NCBI GenBank assembly: GCA_012931725.1
Contig: CM022944.1
Location: forward strand, 61,290,600 to 61,354,599
DNA: 64,000 bases
Direction of reading: 5' to 3'
Origin: Litsea cubeba
Taxonomy: Eukaryota; Streptophyta; Magnoliopsida; Laurales; Lauraceae
Positions within the stretch are counted from its first letter, which is position 1, and each line of letters begins with the position of its first letter. Of the stretch, positions 56,299 to 64,000 are shown in pieces. Below the pieces are notes generated by a model. The model was given only the letters and a program-made list of their open reading frames with translations, did no database searches and was not told the DNA's origin. The position numbers were made by a program, and so were the translations under genes.

Positions 56299-56733
56299 TA
56301 ACACATGAATGTGCATGAGAATTCTGTAAACTTATTTTGAATAGAAGGATATTTATAAATTGACTCCTACAAAAGCATTGATGAAAAGGAACACAACAAT
56401 AGTACAACAGAACGAAACAGATGACATAGGGTAAAATGGGTTAATATATTTTATCTTTAATCTTCAAAATTGTTAATGATTCCTCATCTACTGTAGGACC
56501 TCTGGTTTCAGTCAAAGCCAACGCATGAATGAGCATGAGAATTCTTTAAACTTTTTTTGAATAGGAGGATCTTTATGAATTGACACCTACAAAAGCATTG
56601 ATGAAAATGACCACAACAATAGTAAAACAGAACGAAACAGATGAAATAGGGGAAAATGGGTTAATATATTTTATCTCTAATCTTCAAAATTGTTAATGAT
56701 TCCTCATCTCCTGTATGACCTGTGGTTTCAATA
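56299..56733. repeat. ~220-bp direct tandem duplication
   Basis: Two adjacent copies (about 56299-56514 and 56519-56733) share ATGAGAATTCT, CTACAAAAGCATTGATGAAA, GAACGAAACAGATGA and AATCTTCAAAATTGTTAATG, with ~10% divergence. Non-coding. Confidence 0.88.
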
Positions 56734-56837
56734 CTTTATAAAGCTGAAAGTGGGGCTTGTCAGGTTAGGAAACTGTAGATTCCATGACGTTCAATATCCT
56801 ATTATTTCTTCAAATTTCAATTATTTGTTGGCATTTA

Positions 56838-59288
56838 TCTCATGACCCGGAATCCGGGGCCCTTCAAATTCCACGTCGAGACTTATTATAAGTATCTTCA
56901 TCACATACATGTGTCAAATCCATTCGCATAATAAAATTTCAGGCAATTCATAAAAACTGTCTTTTAAGATTAAAAACTCTGAATCACAATGTCCATCTGA
57001 GCATAATTAAATTAAATGAAGACAGATACAAAAAAAAAAAAGAAAAAACAACTACAAACTCTTTGGATGTCCAATTGTAATAAACTAAATAAAATAATGA
57101 AAACTAGTTCTTCTTCTTTATCTTCTATGTGTGTCCCTCGCTCAAGTGCGCATGCCGAATCCTATCTCCGACGTGATCAACCGAATCATCATTCAAGTCA
57201 AACCTTCTAGTTACCTGGTAGATGCAAACCAACAATCAGTACAATTGAGTGAATAGATATTCTAATCTATTTGTGCATGCAAACAACAATTTAATTAATG
57301 TTACACAACAATTATAGTTACATACAAAAGTCTCACTCATGGGCAAGACAAGGTGGATTGAGTCAAATGTAATGACAACCTCCTAACCACTTGGTAGCAT
57401 AGGCCCAAAGCTCAAGCACCTCAAGGATGCCAAATATAACAAAATGGTACTTCCAAAATCTTCTTCAAATGTCTGCATATGCATATTACAAAACGACCAT
57501 GGATCTAAAACAAAATTGACCGCAAGGTCCAAGATTCCTCAAATGGTACCAAAGAATCAAATCTCTCAAAACTACCTAAAGTCCACAAACCTCCCAAAGT
57601 TGGCCATTTGTATGAGGACATCTTCTCATACTGTGCTAGTGGTCTAGGAGTGTCCAAAGGGTTCCTCCAACAAACAAGTTGTCCTATTTGCTAGGTTTGT
57701 TAAATTCCACAATCTTCATAGTGGGTTGGTTTATTTAACCAGTCCCTACACTCTTTGGATTTTCAATTGCCTCAAACTTCATCATTACAGGTATCTGGTT
57801 CATGTGTAAGATTGGTGTCACAACCAGCCCCTTACAGATTTGAGGCAATATCATAGTTGACAAGATCACCAAAACAATTTCATGCATCTAATACCATAGG
57901 CTATCATACTAAATCACAAAAGTAACAAGCATGTATTTTATTCCTATGGAAACAACATCCCAAACACATACTACTATTAATTTCACATATGAAAAATGCC
58001 CAAATCTCAATAATATCATGTAATAAATTAACTATAATGAATTCACCATACATGAATAATCAATAGTCATAAATTCAGATTCAACATGTAAAAACAAGGT
58101 GTGTCAGGTTCTTATTTGTAATTGACAGAATTCTAGAATTCTGGAACTCAAGTGACTAGTTCATAAGGGTTCAGTTGTGAAAACAGTACGTGTTGGGGGC
58201 TAAATTGCAATTTTTCTGGCACTTATAAAACTCAAAGAAGTAAAAGACAGGCTGGAATGTAATTTTAGAACTCATAGTTGTAAAATCATAAAAGTCAGGC
58301 CTATGCAAAGCTTACAGAAATCAACCCTCATAGATAAATGCTTCACGTGAATGATTTTTGGATCAGCTGGATCATGGGCCCAACTGGGCCCAACCTGCAT
58401 GGGTTCTAGACCTTTCCCAGGGGTTGTCTTTCAGATCGTCGGATCTGATCTTTGATCAAGTGGCTCAGGTGGGGTTCTTAAAAATCCAATTTCTGATTGG
58501 ATTTTCACAGATTTTTGGGCGATTTGAGTGGATTTCACTCTATAACAATCCTATCAAGTGTATGAATCTGATTACCAAGATTTCTAAAGGCATTGCTGAG
58601 ATTTCAAAATCCATAATGCACAATAACAGGGTCGATAGTGAGAATATAACACTATAGCAGTCATGCCGGTGAGGGAAACTCAACCGATCAACATGTAATA
58701 CTTTTAAACAGTGTTGGAAAAATTAAACAGTAAAATTCTTTGCATGAAATAAAGTTACAACATCAAACACAAGTAGACTGAGATATCTACCCACCTGGAA
58801 TACATGTTCGTGGCTCGATTAATTTGGGGAAAAGAGTATGTCATCCAAAGGAGCACACCTCTGCTGGTTCTTCTTTCTTCTTTTTGTTCTCTTCTAAGGT
58901 TCTAGATGAGGGAAAGGCTAGAGAAAAGAGAATTTCCTGTGAAGGGTTCTCTAAGAGGGCCGGCATATATTTAATGTTCAGTTTCTTTCCTTTTTGCACC
59001 ATCGAATTCTATTTTGAGAGACTCCTCTTTCTAATTCGTGAAAGATAACTAAAGAGGGCATGCACAAGTCCCCTATACCCATGTCGACAACACTTTCCTT
59101 TATCAAATCCTATTTTACAGGAGTCTCATCTCTCTCTTATTAACTAAATCCTACCATCTTAAAACCATGGGTCCTACCTAAAGAAATTATAACTTCATTA
59201 AATTAAGACGTAGAGCCTACCTACATTAATCAAATAAATCATTAGACAGAAAATACTCACCAAACTACTAATTATCACGAACAAGCAC
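56838..59288 (-). mobile_element. Solo LTR E10 (left part), interrupted by a Copia element
   Basis: Starts TCTCATGACCCGGAATCCGG (family TGTCATG) and shows the family's internal landmarks (CAACCTCCTAACCACYTGG, GGCCCAAAG). A minus-strand TATA-like CATTAAATATATGCC lies near 58965. The Copia element inserts at ~59289, so the right end lies beyond the window or the Copia. Confidence 0.7.
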
Positions 59289-59539
59289 TGACAAGAACAA
59301 GTATTGTAGACAATGTAGTCTGTAATGGGATGATCTCTCTAGGATCGACTGATCTTCATATATATAATGTACAAACCTAGTTTAAGGCTACAATTTAGTG
59401 CTACAATTTTGTTATTGTCTAGTCATCTATGTCCTAAGATAGAATGAAATATCTGTACAATATATTACAGTTTGACTAAGCCAATGAGTCAAGCCAATGA
59501 GTTGGGCTTTATGGCCCAATGGATCCAGAATCATTAACA
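59289..59539 (-). repeat. 3' LTR of the Copia element
   Basis: About 251 bp; on the minus strand it opens TGTTAATGATTCTGG directly after the polypurine tract and contains ACATTATATATATG as a TATA-like site. The outer edge is estimated from a TG (TGACAAGAACAAG on the + strand). Confidence 0.75.
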
Positions 59540-59546
59540 CCCCCCC

Positions 59547-61217
59547 TCAAATTGATGCCAATGAGTCAACAAGCATCAATTTGTCGGTCAAGAACTGATG
59601 TCGTGGTCGAGGAAGTGCTTTTGTAAAGATATCAGCAATTTGGAGGTTGGAGGAGATGAACGGAAGAGAAATAATATTGCGTAGATATTCATCCCGGATA
59701 AAATGGCAAGCAACCTCAATATGTTTAGTTCTTTCATGAAACACTGGATTTTTTGTAATCCGAATGGCACTGGTGTTATCCGCATGGAGAGGGGTGGGAG
59801 ATTTTTGCGAGAATCCAAGTTCCTCAAGAAGGCCACGAAGCCATAGAATTTCTGAGCATGCGGCAGACATAGCCCGGCATTCTGCCTCAATGGAAGATTT
59901 GGAAACTTTGTCTTGCTTTTTCACTTTCCATGAAATAAGGGCATCACCTAAGTACATGCACCACCCCGTTGTCGACCGACGAGTATCAGGGCAACCTGCC
60001 CAATCAGCATCAGAGTAGGCAGTCAATGTCACTGGAGAGCCAACAGGAAAAAACAAGCCTCTGTGGGAAGTGCCAAGGAGATAACGGATAATGCGTCGAA
60101 CAGCTGCTAAATGGAGATGATGAGGCTTGGTCATATACTGACTCATCAAGTTTACTGCATAACTAATGTTAGGCCGAGTAGTAGTCAAATATATAAGACT
60201 GCCGACAAGTTGTCGAAAATATGTCGGATCAGGAAGGGGATCACCACTATCACTATGGAGTTTAAGATTCAGTTCCAGAGGAGTATCCGTAGGTCTGGAT
60301 TTTGACAGGCCTGCTGATTCAATTAAATCCATCGTATACTTATGTTGATGCAGAATCATCCCTTTCTCATATTGATGTACTTCCAAACCCAAAAAATATG
60401 TCAGAGGTCCCAGATCCTTCATTTGAAAAGATTGATGAAGAGAAACTTGGAGATCATGAATCATGGCTGTATCTGTGCCGGTGATTATGATATCATCAAC
60501 ATAAACGAGAAGAATGGTAATTCCTGTTGATGTTTGATGCAAAAATAATGATGGATCATAAGGACTCTGTTGAAATTGCAGCTTCAGTAACGCATCCTTG
60601 AATTTGTCAAACCATGCTCTTGGTGCTTGTTTTAGCCCATACAAAGACCGTTTCAAATGAGCAACTTGTCCTTCAAATGGTTTGGGAAAACCTTGAGGCA
60701 GTCGCATGTAAACGTCCTCTTTAAGATCACCGTGAAGAAAGGCGTTTTTCACATCAAATTGAAAAAGAGGCCAAGATTTGGATGCAGCTATGGCAAGAAT
60801 GGTGTGAACTGTGGTCATCTTTGCTACAAGCGCAAATGTTTCTTCGTAGTCGATGCCATATTCCTGTTTGTTGCCTAGCGCCACAAGCCTTGCCTTGTAT
60901 CTATCCAAAGTACCATCTGCCTTCAATTTGATAGAGTAAACCCATTTACTCCCGATAGGTTTAACCGAGACTGGACATGGAACAACCACCCATGTTTGGT
61001 TCTGCTCGAGAGCATGAAGTTCTTCTTCCATAGCCTTTCTCCAACATTCCTGCTTTGCTGCTTGGGAATAAGAATTAGGAATTGAAACAGAGGATAAGGT
61101 AGCTAAATATGAAGAATGAGAAAAACCGTATTGATCCGGAGGCCGAGAGATACGAGAAGAATGACGAAGAGCTAGTGGAGGTGGATCTGGTGTTGGAGAA
61201 GGATCCAGGGCTGGTTC
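59547..61217 (-). pseudogene. Copia reverse transcriptase and RNase H
   Basis: The minus frame from the TAA at 61218-61220 to the terminal stop is open. RT motifs are KPIGSKWVYSIKLKADGT, RYKARLVALGNKQ, DVKNAFLHGDL, LKRSLYGLKQAPRAW and the catalytic LLVYVDDIIITG; RNase H motifs are YSDADWAGCPDTRRSTTGW, EAECRAMSAACSEILWL and HADNTSA, ending at DIFTKALPRPRHQF. In life this copies element RNA to DNA in cytoplasmic particles. The domain itself is intact; the element is broken upstream. Confidence 0.93.
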
Positions 61218-62034
61218 TTATAGAAGAGGCAAAGGAGTGGCATTTGTTCCTCGTCGACGAACATACACCTTGTCCGGATGAAATCGCAAAGGTGAAGGAA
61301 GACTTTCATCATCAAAGGATGGTACTTTAGAAAATGTGATTCCTGGAGATGAATCAGGATAAGACTGGAAAAAATATTGATGTTCAAAGAAAACAACATT
61401 CCTAGAAATCCGAATACGCTTGGAGGTGGTGTCATAACAAATAAAACCTTTTTGATGAGAAGCATAACCAAGAAAATCACATTTTGCAGATTGTGCAGAT
61501 AACTTGGAACGTTCATGGGTTGGAAGATGAACAAAACAAACACAACCAAAAGTGTGAAAATATGTGTATAGTGGTTCAGTTTGGAAAAGACGGAAATGGG
61601 GAGAGGTGTTTTGAAGTTTTGGAGAAGGAAGACGGTTGATGATATGAGTCGCAGTGGTTAATGCTTCTGGCCAAAATCTAGGTGGAACTGAGGATTCTAA
61701 TAACAAACACCTGACCATATCTAGAAGATGATGATTTTTCCGTTCTGCAACACCATTTTGTTGGGGGGTGTAGGGACAAGTCCGTTGGGATACAATCCCT
61801 TTGTCTTGTAAAAATTCTTGAAATTTTGCGGACATATATTCCCCCCCTGAGTCTGTACGAAAAATCTTAATACATGTTGAAAATTGATTTTGAACAGAAT
61901 TCAAGAATTTTTTTAAACACATCAAAGACTTCAGATTTGGCATGTAGAAAATAAACCCATGTAAAACGACTATAATCATCAATGAAAGTCACAAAATACT
62001 TATACTGTGAATGAGAAACAATTGGTGCAACACC
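61218..62034 (-). pseudogene. Copia integrase core and C-terminal region, frameshifted
   Basis: The catalytic domain is split by a frameshift in an A-run near 61910 (FDVFKK, then FLNSVQNQ). Then FRTDSGGEY, PQQNGVAERKNHHLLDMVRC and the chromatin-side GKEC-type tail follow, ending at TAA 61218-61220. Integrase joins element cDNA to the host chromosome; this copy could not be made whole. Confidence 0.88.
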
Positions 62035-63074
62035 CTAAACATCACTATGTACTAAATCAAAACATTTAGTGGCAGAAGAAACATGTAATGGAAAAGGCAA
62101 AATTTTACTTTTCCCTAGCTTACAAGTGGTGCAATCAAGAGCAACATTTGAAAATAAAAACTTCATTTTATTTATATGACCAGAATTTAACAAAGATAAC
62201 AATACTTTGGAATTTGGATGTCCTAATCTATTGTGCCACAACTGCACATTATTCTTAGAAACAACTGTTGAAGCAAACAAAGACATATTTGGATTCGGTG
62301 TTGGTATGTGAAGAGGAAACAAACGCCCACACTTAGGCCCTTTCGCTATTACCTTCCCCGTCTCCTGATCCTGCACCACACAACCAGAGGAGGAAAAAGA
62401 AATATTGCAGTTACCATCAGCCAATTGACCTACAGAGATTAAATTGGTAGAAAGATTTGGCGAACAAAAAACATCATGTAAGGGTAAAGAATGAGAAATA
62501 TCACCAACAGAAGTAATTGGTATGTTTGTACCATTAGCAGCATGGACCTGAATTTTTCCATCATATGGTTTAATTTTGGAAAAATGCTGGGATGATGACG
62601 TCATATGATTGGAGGCACCAGAGTCAAAATACCAATGTGAGAGAGAGTGATTTTTACCAGATATACCAAGAGTGGAGAAAGCCTGAAGGATCATTTGTTG
62701 GATCATATCAGGAGTGACAGGAGCAGCCGAAGCAGGGGCAGAAGAAGAAATGGAAGAAGAATCAATAGCACCAGAATTAGCAGTGACAGCCTGGTAAACT
62801 TTTGGATTTCTGTTCTGAGGACGCTTGCGGCATTCATTGATCGAATGTCCAGATGCTTTGCAGTAATTGCAGATCCGCTGCTTGCACTGATTTGCATAAT
62901 GGCCGAAATTATGACACTTATAGCACTGCACTTTACTGACATCCTTGATTGGTTGCTTTCCCTTGGGAGCATAAGTAGCATGAACTGGTGAGTTCGATGA
63001 TTGAGTGGGTACATTATAGGCAACATCATTGGCACCATGAGTAGTCTGTTGTAGCACACCAGATTGGGTCAATT
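62033..63074 (-). pseudogene. Copia gag C-terminus, protease and integrase zinc finger
   Basis: Two CCHC knuckles (CYKCHNFGHYANQC and CNYCKASGHSINEC), the aspartic protease WYFDSGASNHMTSS, and the integrase HHCC start (LWHNRLGHPNSKVL, CTTCKLGK). It ends at TAG 62033-62035 after FDLVHSDV, where Copia proteins normally have a tryptophan (VWGPAP). The frame upstream is entered from the SMART. Confidence 0.9.
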
Positions 63075-63387
63075 TGTAAAAGTTGCTAGCCAGTAATCCC
63101 AAAACCAATTGGTGATAGGAAACTGCACAAACAACTACTTAACACCCCCCTTCGGGCGGGACACCGCCCGGATCCGAAGCACACGCCCGCACAAGACTAT
63201 AACGCGGCATGGGGCCTTTTTGCCCTGAGCATTTTGCGCCCGCACAAACACACAACGCGGCATAGGGCATTTATGCCCTGCGTGGTTTCGAACTCGAGAC
63301 CTCAGGCTTTGATACCATGTCAAAGTTGCTAGCCAGTAATCCCAAAACCAATTGGTGATAGGAAACTGCACAAACAACTACTTAACA
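63075..63387 (-). mobile_element. SMART-type miniature LTR retrotransposon, copy 3, in Copia gag
   Basis: 313 bp, minus strand. LTRs of 70 bp at 63075-63144 and 63318-63387 differ by one base near the left edge (TGTAAAAG versus TGTCAAAG). Perfect target duplication CAATT (63070-63074 and 63388-63392). It has the same internal ~53-bp duplication as copy 1. Confidence 0.93.
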
Positions 63388-63993
63388 CAATTGTCTCTGT
63401 TCCTCTCACAGCAATTCATTTAGACATTCATCTAGGGATGGAGAAGGTACCCTACTCATGAGATTAGATCTGACCGATTCATATTGAGATCTTAATTTCA
63501 TGAGAAATTGATCCCGATGATTAGTTACGAGTATAGTTAGCAATTCTGGAAGAGCTTGTGCAGAGACATTTGCATATTTGATTTTATCTAATTCGGCCCA
63601 TAAATTCTGGAAACCAGAATAATAGTCTTGAATTGAGGAAGTGCCTTGCATATAGTTTGCAATTTCAAATTCTAAATGATACTGGCGTGCAGAATTCACC
63701 TGGTGATATATTTTCTTCAGATAGTTCCACATATCCTTGGCAGTTTTGTATGGTTTCAAATTCATGAAAAACTGAGGTTCCATGGACCCAAGAATCCAAG
63801 TTTTGATTTTAGCATCTTTTGTGTTCCAGGACACAATTTTCTTCTCATCCTCTGTTGGTTTGGGATCAGTCCCAGAGATATGGCCCCAAAATTCTTTACC
63901 TTCTAGGTAAAGTTCAAATTGAAAAGTCCAAGATGGATAATTGGTACCATTAAATTTGATTAAATGGATTTCAGATTTCTCCATTTGAAACAA
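63388..63993 (-). pseudogene. Copia gag N-terminal part
   Basis: From MFQMEKSEIHLIKFNGTNYP (MEK at 63981 is the likelier start) through the UBN2-type gag core: YPSWTFQFELYLEGKEFW, AKDMWNYLKKIYHQVNSARQ, YYSGFQNLWAELDKIK. TGA at 63403-63405 follows LNELL, where an arginine codon is expected; the frame then continues EEQRQL to the SMART target duplication and resumes in frame on the other side. Confidence 0.9.
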
Positions 63994-64000
63994 ACAGTCA

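Larger units (their letters stand above)
59289..64000 (-). mobile_element. Ty1/Copia LTR retrotransposon, minus strand, 5' LTR outside window
   Basis: Right to left: gag (63981-63388), SMART insertion, rest of gag with zinc fingers, protease, integrase, RT, RNase H (to 59547), polypurine tract GAGGGGGGG and a 3' LTR (59289-59539). Inactivated by several stops and one frameshift but otherwise complete. Confidence 0.92.

Noticed and set aside
55940..59288. Search for the next TIC236 exon (after YSANLE)
   Set aside because: No peptide matching the conserved following segment was seen on the + strand, so the exon is taken to lie beyond the window.
61109..61330. Plus-strand frame over the Copia integrase/RT junction
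   Set aside because: Antisense shadow of the minus-strand pol region.

Overview
This is a plant nuclear window: one interrupted protein-coding gene whose introns are packed with nested retrotransposons. Ten exons on the + strand (11065-55939) splice in frame into about 582 residues of the central part of TIC236 (EMB2410/SSG4 family), the TamB-like protein that links the outer and inner chloroplast envelope translocons. Neither end of the gene is here: the first exon opens inside a codon, and the last ends phase 0 with no stop. Introns are either tiny (137, 237, 93 and 153 bp) or swollen (10.9, 1.5, 8.2, 13.1 and 8.8 kb). This suggests an angiosperm with a large, repeat-rich genome; I cannot place the clade.

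Layout. 1-11064: intron or upstream DNA with a 3.0 kb solo LTR, then a minus-strand Ty3 pol remnant carrying a complete gag-protease-only (TR-GAG-like) element, two L1 stubs and a MITE. 11065-11460: two exons. 11461-22379: intron with a SINE-like head split by a solo LTR that holds an L1, then a Copia remnant holding another solo LTR. 22380-24438: three exons. 24439-32614: intron with two solo LTRs and an RTE LINE. 32615-33025: two exons, the second followed by an L1 whose target duplication copies the splice donor. 33026-46168: intron dominated by one 7.8 kb solo-LTR complex holding a second TR-GAG copy, a TRIM, a MULE-like element with 91-bp tandem repeats, several CAAAATAGCGG repeats and a 313-bp SMART-type element. 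46169-47014: two exons. 47015-55771: intron with a solo LTR holding a MITE and a Cassandra (5S-bearing TRIM) split by another solo LTR that itself holds a SMART. 55772-55939: last visible exon. 55940-64000: intron with a tandem duplication, a tenth solo LTR and a minus-strand Copia element (3' LTR to gag) with a SMART in its gag.

At the insertions next to the visible TIC236 exons, exons and splice sites remain intact. One family of ~2.8-3.1 kb solo LTRs (here called E1-E10) occurs ten times, always in the same orientation. The TATA-like plus CT-rich blocks inside several copies suggest that orientation is antisense to the gene. Short non-autonomous LTR elements are unusually diverse: TR-GAG, SMART, Cassandra, and one further TRIM whose internal domain resembles that of Cassandra.
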